A stretch of DNA of 18,131 nucleotides from an uncultured Bacilli bacterium (lineage in GTDB: Bacteria > Bacillota_I > Bacilli_A > RF39 > UBA660), in NCBI GenBank assembly GCA_934130235.1, contig CAKOXU010000018.1:1-18131 (forward strand), given 5' to 3'. The position numbers and the translations under genes were made by a program. Position 1 is the stretch's first letter. Every line of letters starts with the position of its first letter. Of this stretch, positions 1-5,272 are shown in pieces. The notes under the pieces are model-generated. The model did no database searches and was not told the DNA's origin. It worked only from the letters and a program-made list of their open reading frames with translations.

Positions 1-486
1 ACAAATACACAATGTAAATATAATGATATAACAGATAGAGGATCAGGAACAGGATCATGTGGAGGAGGAGCATCCACAACAGGAAATATATATGGAATAT
101 ATGATATGTCTGGAGGATCAAATGAATTTCAAATGTCAAATTATAATAAGATGAGTGGATATGATACATCAAATAATTCAGGTTTCAATGGATCTTTGCA
201 TGTTGGTGGAAGCATAACAAACGGAAAAGATTTTCCAGATACAAAATACTATGAACTATATACAACAGACGATGCGACAACAGCATGTAATGGACCATGT
301 TATGGATTAACAGAAATAAGAGGCTGGTATGAAGATTATGATAGTTTTGTTAAAGCCAGTTCTTCATGGCTGCTCCTTGGTGGCAATTGGTCTCATGGTA
401 CGTATGCTGGTTCGTTCAGCGTGTACAACGACCACGGTGGTGGCTATATCAACGAGTCGTTCCGTTTGGCTCTAACTTCTCAATAA
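1..486 (+). CDS. C-terminal part of a surface protein with a lectin/FGE-like fold (5' end outside window)
   Basis: The frame is open from base 1, so the gene starts upstream of the window and about 161 C-terminal residues are seen. The segment GNIYGIYDMSGGSNEF resembles the GLYDMxGNVWEW core of formylglycine-generating-enzyme-sulfatase/C-type-lectin-like domains. The end (GGNW, then AGSF, then SFRLAL) matches the RGGxW...GFRxxL end of that fold. Such domains close many secreted binding proteins and pilin-like proteins of gut Firmicutes, and they are the usual scaffold of DGR target proteins. An enzymatic role is unlikely; ligand display at the cell surface is inferred. The first ~300 nt favour A-ending codons (aca, gga, tca, ata), whereas the last ~120 nt are about 51% GC with few adenines. 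The gene converges on rnhC, with a palindrome between them. Fold call fairly sure; the N-terminal architecture cannot be known from here. Confidence 0.7.
   Translation, partial: TNTQCKYNDITDRGSGTGSCGGGASTTGNIYGIYDMSGGSNEFQMSNYNKMSGYDTSNNSGFNGSLHVGGSITNGKDFPDTKYYELYTTDDATTACNGPCYGLTEIRGWYEDYDSFVKASSSWLLLGGNWSHGTYAGSFSVYNDHGGGYINESFRLALTSQ
361..486 (+). other. Candidate DGR variable region at the 3' end of the lectin-like gene
   Basis: By hand count, bases 361-480 hold 61 G/C of 120 (51%), against 13 of 60 in 121-180 and 19 of 60 in 301-360. Adenine is about 16% in 370-480, far below the neighbouring DNA. In frame, the run at 418-435 reads agc gtg tac aac gac cac: five of the six codons are AAC or differ from it only at their first or second base, the pattern expected when a template rich in AAC codons is mutated at adenines. 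The end of the gene (about 457-480) would be the conserved initiation site. The template repeat and reverse transcriptase are not in the window, so this is inference from composition, position and fold. Confidence 0.45.
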
Positions 487-497
487 ATATAATAAAA

Positions 498-521
498 GAC
501 TATTAACAATTGTTAATAGTC
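498..521. terminator. Perfect 24-nt palindrome between convergent genes; terminator of rnhC
   Basis: GACTATTAAC, AATT, GTTAATAGTC form a fully self-complementary palindrome: a 10-bp stem with a four-base loop. Read on the minus strand it is followed by TTTTATTATA, so it serves as an intrinsic terminator for rnhC. On the plus strand no U-tract follows directly, but a second small hairpin (GGAGC-TAT-GCTCC, 524-536) and then TTTTATTTT do, which could end the upstream gene while overlapping the rnhC 3' end. Its place just beyond a suspected DGR variable region also recalls the hairpin/cruciform found downstream of some DGR initiation sites. Confidence 0.75.
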
Positions 522-527
522 TGGGAG

Positions 528-1463
528 CTATGCTCCTTTTATTTTGTCTGTATTTTTAAAATTAATTTTAGCTATTTCATCTAATATATTATTACCATAT
601 TTGTCAATTAAAATTTTCCCAATTTCATCGACTTTAGTAGAAGCGCCTTTAGGGATAATCATATTATATATTTTTTCTAATTTTTGATATTCTAGTAAAA
701 AATAGTATCTAGCAATTAAAGATGCAACAGCTACAGAAAGATGTTTTGATTCTCCTTTAGTAAAAAACTTGATACCTCTAACAACATTATTTTTTTCTTT
801 TAGATAGTTATAGTAAACATATTCTTTAGCAAATTCATCAACAATAATATAATCGTAATTTTTAATTCTATTTTTTAAATTAAACAAAACATGGTTATGT
901 AATAAGGCTTTAATTTTATTTAAGTTAAATTTTTTTATTTTTTCATTATATTCTTTGTTGGATAGAATATATACTTCGTGTGGTATTTTGTCTAATAATT
1001 GTGGAACTATTTCAAGTATCTTTAAATCGGTAAGTTTTTTTGAATCCCTAACTCCCAATTCTTCTAAATAGTTTATATTTTCTTTTGAGACAAACGCAGA
1101 ACACACCACTATAGGACCGAAATAATCTCCTGTACCAACTTCATCAGATCCTATGGAAGATGAATTATATATCCTTGGATCAATATATTCATCACTCTTT
1201 TTTTTAGATGTATCAGTTTCCTTAACTTCAACATTACCAGAGTTTATTTTTTCAGTAGTAATCCAAAAATCAGATGAAAGATCAGCGTCCTTGCCTTGAA
1301 AAACTACTTTTCCAGATTCGTAAAGAGTTATAACAGTATCACCATCTTTAGCTTGCCATTTAGCATATTGTGGCGTTTTATCTCTCATGCACCATGCAAG
1401 TTCATCACTCATCATTTCTTGAGTCTTTTCACTTACTTTAAATGATATAACATTGCTTTTCAT
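528..1463 (-). CDS. rnhC: Ribonuclease HIII
   Basis: Cytoplasmic endonuclease that cuts the RNA strand of RNA-DNA hybrids, clearing R-loops and primer remnants. An N-terminal TBP-like (DUF3378) domain fills about residues 1-90. The catalytic RNase H domain begins at GSDEVGTGDYFGP, supplying D107 and E108; D209 (in IIVDEF) and E238 (in KGESKHLSVAVASLIAR) complete the acidic set seen in RNase HIII. The 311-aa length is normal for the family. A TTG lies one codon upstream, but the ATG at 1463 is preferred because GGTGAT lies just before it with the same spacing as in thiI of this window. The gene is divergent from cvpA; in Bacillus (from memory) rnhC sits divergent from zapA-cvpA, and zapA is absent here. 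The family assignment is firm. Confidence 0.95.
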   Translation of the reverse strand: MKSNVISFKVSEKTQEMMSDELAWCMRDKTPQYAKWQAKDGDTVITLYESGKVVFQGKDADLSSDFWITTEKINSGNVEVKETDTSKKKSDEYIDPRIYNSSSIGSDEVGTGDYFGPIVVCSAFVSKENINYLEELGVRDSKKLTDLKILEIVPQLLDKIPHEVYILSNKEYNEKIKKFNLNKIKALLHNHVLFNLKNRIKNYDYIIVDEFAKEYVYYNYLKEKNNVVRGIKFFTKGESKHLSVAVASLIARYYFLLEYQKLEKIYNMIIPKGASTKVDEIGKILIDKYGNNILDEIAKINFKNTDKIKGA

Positions 1464-1485
1464 CAAATCACCATACCTTAAATAG

Positions 1486-1491
1486 ATTATA
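1486..1491 (-). promoter_or_regulatory. Extended -10 promoter of rnhC
   Basis: On the minus strand TGC precedes TATAAT, giving an extended -10 about 20 nt upstream of the rnhC start. No good -35 is seen, which is tolerable with a TGn extension. It is divergent from the cvpA promoter in the same 96-nt gap. Confidence 0.55.
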
Positions 1492-1508
1492 GCACATTTT
1501 TTTTAAAA

Positions 1509-1536
1509 TTACTTTATTTTTATTATTTTTTATAAT
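1509..1536 (+). promoter_or_regulatory. SigA-like promoter of the cvpA operon
   Basis: TATAAT at 1531-1536 follows a weak -35 TTACTT at 1509-1514 with a 16-nt spacer. It lies ahead of AGGTGAT and the cvpA ATG at 1560. The -10 is perfect and the -35 poor, and the region is so AT-rich that a chance match is possible. Confidence 0.5.
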
Positions 1537-1559
1537 ATAATTAAGTAGGTGATAGTAAT

Positions 1560-2237
1560 ATGTTGGATATAATAATATTGATATTTATAGCTTTTGGTTT
1601 TTTATTAGGCTTTAAACGTGGTTTTACACGTGAGTTAGTTTCGTTTGTAGGAATATTTTTAATTATAATTTTATCGTTTATATTAAAAAATCCAGTAAGT
1701 GTGTTTTTTTATAACAATTTGCCATTTATAAATTTTGGCGGTTTTTTTAAGGATATAAGCGTGATTAATATATTGTTTTATGAAGTATTGGCTTTTGTGG
1801 TTGTATTTTTCTTATTAACTATTATATTTAAACTATTGCTTACAGTTACAAAAGTATTTGAAGGCATTTTAAAAGCTACTATTATTTTAGGAATTCCATC
1901 TAAAATATTGGGTGGTATATTAGGTATTATACAATATACAGTATATGTATTTATAGTATTATATATTTTGAGTTTACCTATGTTTAATATTAATATAAAT
2001 AGTAAAGTAGCAAATACAATACTTAATAAGGTTCCTGTACTTCATAAAGTATGTGATACAACACTTACAGTGTTTAATGATGTAAATGATTTGAAGAATG
2101 AATATAACAATACTGATAATGTAAAAGAGTATAATCAAAAAGTATTAAATATTATGATAGATAATAATGTTATTACTAAAGATAATGCGAAAAAATTAAT
2201 AGAATCTGGTAAATTAAAGGGAGTAATTATAGAATAA
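1560..2237 (+). CDS. cvpA: CvpA family membrane protein
   Basis: Polytopic inner-membrane protein of the CvpA family (named for colicin V production; linked in various bacteria to envelope homeostasis, molecular role unclear). About four hydrophobic segments are visible (residues 1-18, 25-43, 68-96 and 113-140), followed by a soluble tail of some 80 residues rich in Asn and Lys. The N-terminal GFKRGFTRE loop after the first segment is the family hallmark. AGGTGAT lies upstream of the ATG. The stop codon overlaps the next start by one base (TAATG), indicating translational coupling with rsmE. Length (225 aa) is a little above the usual 160-200 because of the C-terminal tail. Family call good; function in this organism unknown. 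Confidence 0.85.
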   Translation: MLDIIILIFIAFGFLLGFKRGFTRELVSFVGIFLIIILSFILKNPVSVFFYNNLPFINFGGFFKDISVINILFYEVLAFVVVFFLLTIIFKLLLTVTKVFEGILKATIILGIPSKILGGILGIIQYTVYVFIVLYILSLPMFNININSKVANTILNKVPVLHKVCDTTLTVFNDVNDLKNEYNNTDNVKEYNQKVLNIMIDNNVITKDNAKKLIESGKLKGVIIE

Positions 2238-2947
2238 TGCAAAGATATTTTACAAATAATAAGAATAATGAGTATTTTAAACTGGATGATGGAGATCAGC
2301 ACCACATAAAAAATGTAATGCGTATGAGTAGTAATGATTTAATAGAAGTTGTATATAAAAAAGAAGTATATGAATGTATAATAGAGGATATATCTGAATT
2401 TAAGATTAAAGTAATAAAAAAATTAGATAGTTTTATTGATAATAAACCGTTTGTATGCATAGTAGTTCCACTACTAAAGGAACAAAAATTAGATTATATA
2501 CTTATGAAAGCTACAGAATTAGGTGTAGATGAGATAATTTTTACTAATTTTTCGCGATCTATTGTTAAATTGGATGACAAAAAATTAGACAATAAAATGT
2601 CAAGATGGTCAAGAATATGTAAAGAAGCTTCAGAACAATCAAAAAGAAATAATATTCCCAACCTTTTATTTATAAAGGATTTTAAGGATTTGAAAAATTT
2701 AAGTGGTTTAAATATAATTTGTAGTACGCAAGAAAAAGAAAAAACTATAAAAAATGCTTTGAAAAAAGCAAACGAATATGATAGAATTAATATAGTGATA
2801 GGTCCCGAGGGAGGAATATCTTCTTTAGAAGAAGAATATTTAGAATACAATGGGTATATTAAAACTACACTTGGTAATAGAATCATGAGAGTTGAGACTG
2901 TACCACTTTATTTATTAAGTATAATAAATTACGAATTTATGGAGTGA
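2237..2947 (+). CDS. rsmE: 16S rRNA (uracil-1498-N3)-methyltransferase
   Basis: SAM-dependent enzyme that methylates N3 of U1498 in helix 44 of 16S rRNA within the 30S subunit. An N-terminal PUA-like domain (residues 1-65, with DGDQHHIKNVMRM) precedes a SPOUT/trefoil-knot catalytic domain. Knot motifs are clear: KATELGVDEI (91-100), KEASEQSKRNNIP (129-141), GPEGG (189-193, SAM loop) and LGNRIMRVET (212-221). Length of 236 aa is typical. Translation is coupled to cvpA through the TAATG overlap, and the following gene begins five bases after the stop, so the three genes form one operon. Assignment is firm. Confidence 0.95.
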   Translation: MQRYFTNNKNNEYFKLDDGDQHHIKNVMRMSSNDLIEVVYKKEVYECIIEDISEFKIKVIKKLDSFIDNKPFVCIVVPLLKEQKLDYILMKATELGVDEIIFTNFSRSIVKLDDKKLDNKMSRWSRICKEASEQSKRNNIPNLLFIKDFKDLKNLSGLNIICSTQEKEKTIKNALKKANEYDRINIVIGPEGGISSLEEEYLEYNGYIKTTLGNRIMRVETVPLYLLSIINYEFME

Positions 2948-2952
2948 TAAAA

Positions 2953-3663
2953 ATGAGTAAGTTATATAATTTAATTTTAACTAATGTATATTTATGCATT
3001 TGTATTTTACTTGTTCTTTTAATTTTTGCGACTATTTTATTTATAATTATTTCAAACAAAAAGAAAAGAGAACAAATAAAAAAAGATTTTGTGGTGGCAG
3101 AAAAAATAGAAGAGGAGTTAAATGCTGCTCCTAAAAATGACGAGTTAGAGAGTATTTTAGCGCAGATGCAAGAAGATATTAAAACTACTCCAGAAGAAGT
3201 TGTTAAAAAGTTTGAACAAGAACAAGAAGAAAAGGCTATAATTAGTTATCAAGAATTAGTTGACAATGTTAAACAAGGTAGAATAGAAATAGAAGAAGAG
3301 GATGACGGTAATGTTGACTTCGTTGAGGCTCTTACTAATTCTTCTGATAAAGTAGAACCATTAGAGGAAGTAAAGGAAGAAAAAGTAATAGACAAAGAGG
3401 ACTCAGTTACACCTTCAATGCTAAGAGAAGCTATTGAGTCAATAGAAACAAATAAAAAAGAAGATGTTAAGTCGTTTAAACAAAGTGAATTTATTTCTCC
3501 AATATATGGTAGAATAGAGCCTAAATTAGATTATCCAACTGTAAAGAAAAGCGATAATATATTGGATATTATGAATACTCGCGATTATAATAAGTTAACT
3601 GAAGAAATAAAGAAACAAGAAGAATTTTTAAATACTTTAATTGAATTTAGAAAAAATTTATAG
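2953..3663 (+). CDS. Unrecognised bitopic membrane protein with acidic cytoplasmic domain
   Basis: Not a family I recognise. One transmembrane segment (about residues 10-34) is followed by a KKKR stop-transfer cluster, implying a short outside N-terminus and a cytoplasmic body. Residues 45-150 are strongly acidic and probably helical or disordered. Near the C-terminus lies a compact motif, FISPIYGR (180-187), then a helix of about 35 residues. The layout (anchor, low-complexity linker, short C-terminal motif) suggests a scaffold or partner-recruiting protein, perhaps in the divisome or wall machinery, but that is a guess. A GTG at 2944 is in frame, but the ATG at 2953 is chosen because GGAG at 2941-2944 sits 8 nt before it. 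It is last in the cvpA-rsmE operon, and a terminator overlaps its stop codon. Confidence 0.75.
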   Translation: MSKLYNLILTNVYLCICILLVLLIFATILFIIISNKKKREQIKKDFVVAEKIEEELNAAPKNDELESILAQMQEDIKTTPEEVVKKFEQEQEEKAIISYQELVDNVKQGRIEIEEEDDGNVDFVEALTNSSDKVEPLEEVKEEKVIDKEDSVTPSMLREAIESIETNKKEDVKSFKQSEFISPIYGRIEPKLDYPTVKKSDNILDIMNTRDYNKLTEEIKKQEEFLNTLIEFRKNL

Positions 3664-3688
3664 TGTAGTTATCTATACTTTTTTTTTA
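3662..3688 (+). terminator. Intrinsic terminator of the cvpA-rsmE operon
   Basis: AGTGTAG and CTATACT pair (7 bp with one G-T) around a TTAT loop and run into a tract of about nine T. The left arm begins inside the TAG stop codon of the preceding gene. Confidence 0.8.
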
Positions 3689-3696
3689 TTTTTTAG

Positions 3697-3702
3697 TATA
3701 AT
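3697..3702 (+). promoter_or_regulatory. Possible -10 element for thiI
   Basis: A perfect TATAAT lies between the upstream terminator and the thiI ribosome binding site GGTGAT (3709-3714). It would give a leader of only about 10 nt with the binding site at the very 5' end. No convincing -35 is seen. Confidence 0.35.
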
Positions 3703-3717
3703 AATCACGGTGATTAG

Positions 3718-4893
3718 ATGGAAAAGTTAATTTTTATTAAGTATGGTGAGTTAACTACTAAAAAGCAGAATAGAAATATGTTCACTAAATTACTTGCGAA
3801 CAATGTTAAAAAAATTCTTAATGGTTTAGAGTATAAATTAACATATGATAGAGTAAGAATGTATATAGAATGTAATGATTATTTAGAAGCAGTAAACAGA
3901 CTAAAGTATGTATTTGGTATACATGGAATAGTAATAGCAAATAAGGTTAATACTAATACTGATGATATAAAAAATTATACTTTAGAATTGATGAAAAAGC
4001 TTAACTTTAAAACTTTTAAAGTAAATACTAAAAGAGCAGATAAAAGATTTGAAATTCATAGTATGGATTTTAATAGAATAATAGCTAATAATATTTTAAA
4101 GAATATTAATTGTAGTGTAGATGTGCATAATCCGGATATTTTACTTAATATAGAAATAAGAGTAGAAGGAACTTTTATATATACCGATGAGATTAAAGGA
4201 ATAGGAGGATATCCAGTAGGAGTACAAGGAAAAGGAATGTTGATGCTGTCGGGAGGAATTGATTCTCCAGTAGCAGGATATCTTGCTTTAAAAAGAGGAG
4301 TAGATTTAGAATGCTTATATTTTGAATCACCACCACATACTAGTATAGAAGCTAAAAATAAAGTTATTAAGTTAGCTAGTATTATAAATAAGTATTCTGG
4401 AAATATTAAAGTTAATATAGTACCATTTACTAAATTGCAAGAAGCAATATATAAAAATGTAGATAGTGAATATGTTATCACAATAATGAGACGTATGATG
4501 TATAGAATTGCATACAAATTATCGATTAAACATAAATGTAAAGTTATAATTAATGGTGAATCTATTGGACAAGTAGCAAGTCAGACACTAACTAGTATGA
4601 TCTGTATTAATAGTGTAACCAATTTTCCAGTAATTAGACCTGTTTCTTGTATGGATAAATTAGAAATAATAGATATAAGTAAAAAAATTGGAACGTATGA
4701 AACTAGTATTTTACCATATGAAGATTGTTGTACTATTTTTTTACCACCACATCCAGTTATAAATCCTAATATTAACAAATGCTTATATTATGAATCTTTG
4801 TTTAATTACGAAGAATATATTGATGAGTGTGTTGATAATGTTGAAACTATTATTAATTTAAATAACAATGAAGAATATAATGATTTATTATAG
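3718..4893 (+). CDS. thiI: tRNA 4-thiouridine synthetase ThiI
   Basis: ATP-dependent sulfurtransferase that adenylates U8 of tRNA for thiolation to s4U; in many bacteria it also feeds sulfur to the thiamine thiazole. A ferredoxin-like and THUMP RNA-binding region covers about residues 1-165, followed by the PP-loop ATPase domain with SGGIDS at 178-183. YEDCCTIFLPPHP at 334-346 is the usual C-terminal signature, with C337/C338 near the position of the reactive Cys. At 391 aa it lacks the rhodanese domain of the E. coli protein, as is normal in Firmicutes. A cysteine desulfurase partner is not adjacent. The gene stands alone, flanked by an upstream terminator and the SASP gene. The ATG follows GGTGATTAG. 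Firm assignment. Confidence 0.95.
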   Translation: MEKLIFIKYGELTTKKQNRNMFTKLLANNVKKILNGLEYKLTYDRVRMYIECNDYLEAVNRLKYVFGIHGIVIANKVNTNTDDIKNYTLELMKKLNFKTFKVNTKRADKRFEIHSMDFNRIIANNILKNINCSVDVHNPDILLNIEIRVEGTFIYTDEIKGIGGYPVGVQGKGMLMLSGGIDSPVAGYLALKRGVDLECLYFESPPHTSIEAKNKVIKLASIINKYSGNIKVNIVPFTKLQEAIYKNVDSEYVITIMRRMMYRIAYKLSIKHKCKVIINGESIGQVASQTLTSMICINSVTNFPVIRPVSCMDKLEIIDISKKIGTYETSILPYEDCCTIFLPPHPVINPNINKCLYYESLFNYEEYIDECVDNVETIINLNNNEEYNDLL

Positions 4894-4919
4894 TGGTATT
4901 AATTACCAATAAAAAAATA

Positions 4920-4948
4920 GAATAAAATTTACCTTAGTACACATCATA
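4920..4948 (+). promoter_or_regulatory. Putative forespore (SigG-type) promoter of the SASP gene
   Basis: GAATA at 4920-4924 and CATCATA at 4942-4948 are separated by 17 nt, close to the SigG consensus (GMATR, about 18 nt, CATnnTA). Transcription would start about 10 nt before the ribosome binding site. The match fits the downstream gene, since alpha/beta SASP genes are classic SigG targets. No SigA-type pair is seen in this gap. Confidence 0.55.
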
Positions 4949-4957
4949 AAAATGTAC

Positions 4958-4966
4958 AGGAGGTGA
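4958..4966 (+). promoter_or_regulatory. Near-perfect Shine-Dalgarno of the SASP gene
   Basis: AGGAGGTGA is an exact anti-16S complement, with the GGAGG core six bases ahead of the ATG at 4970. It is the strongest ribosome binding site in the window and suits a protein made in great abundance in the forespore. Confidence 0.85.
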
Positions 4967-4969
4967 AGT

Positions 4970-5173
4970 ATGAATAAGTCAAATAATTTCGTTGTACCTG
5001 GTGCTAAACAAGCTATCGATAAGATGAAATATGAAATAGCTAATGAATTAGGTGTTAATATGGGTCCAGATGCTACATCTAGAGCTAATGGTTCTGTAGG
5101 TGGAGAAATCACTAAAAGATTAGTTAGTATGGGAAAACAACAATTAGGTGGAAATAACTACCAAGCTAAATAA
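4970..5173 (+). CDS. Alpha/beta-type small acid-soluble spore protein
   Basis: Small DNA-binding protein that coats forespore DNA, shifting it toward an A-like form and protecting it from UV and chemicals. It is degraded at germination to supply amino acids. Both family signatures are present: KYEIANELGVN (20-30), containing the E22-I23 bond expected to be cut by the germination protease GPR, and SRANGSVGGEITKRLV (38-52), the DNA-contacting helix. At 67 aa it has the usual length (60-75). It is monocistronic, with a SigG-like promoter, an excellent ribosome binding site and its own terminator. Very secure call. It is direct evidence that this organism, or a recent ancestor, makes endospores. 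Confidence 0.97.
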   Translation: MNKSNNFVVPGAKQAIDKMKYEIANELGVNMGPDATSRANGSVGGEITKRLVSMGKQQLGGNNYQAK

Positions 5174-5192
5174 TTATGCTAAATAATGAATG

Positions 5193-5213
5193 GATAGCAA
5201 TTGCTATCTTTTT
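5193..5213 (+). terminator. Intrinsic terminator of the SASP gene
   Basis: GATAGCAA and TTGCTATC form a perfect 16-nt palindrome, followed by TTTTT. The frame of the next gene stays open back into this hairpin, but a start there (TTG at 5201) is implausible. Confidence 0.88.
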
Positions 5214-5244
5214 CTATGTTTTTCTTTCCTATTATAAAAAAGTA

Positions 5245-5253
5245 TGGTATAAT
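5245..5253 (+). promoter_or_regulatory. Extended -10 promoter of the hybrid kinase
   Basis: TGGTATAAT is a perfect extended -10 located 20 nt before the kinase start codon. The expected -35 position (about 5225-5230, TTTCCT) is weak. Confidence 0.6.
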
Positions 5254-5272
5254 TGATAATAGGGAGGCTAGT

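Noticed and set aside
4894..4908. Hairpin TGGTA-TTAAT-TACCA after thiI as a possible terminator.
   Set aside because: Only 5 bp, followed by A's rather than T's on the plus strand and no T-tract on the minus strand; thiI termination is unresolved.
5201..5272. An upstream extension of the hybrid kinase frame beginning with TTG.
   Set aside because: The start would lie inside the SASP terminator hairpin and upstream of the extended -10; AGGGAGG before the ATG at 5273 decides the start.
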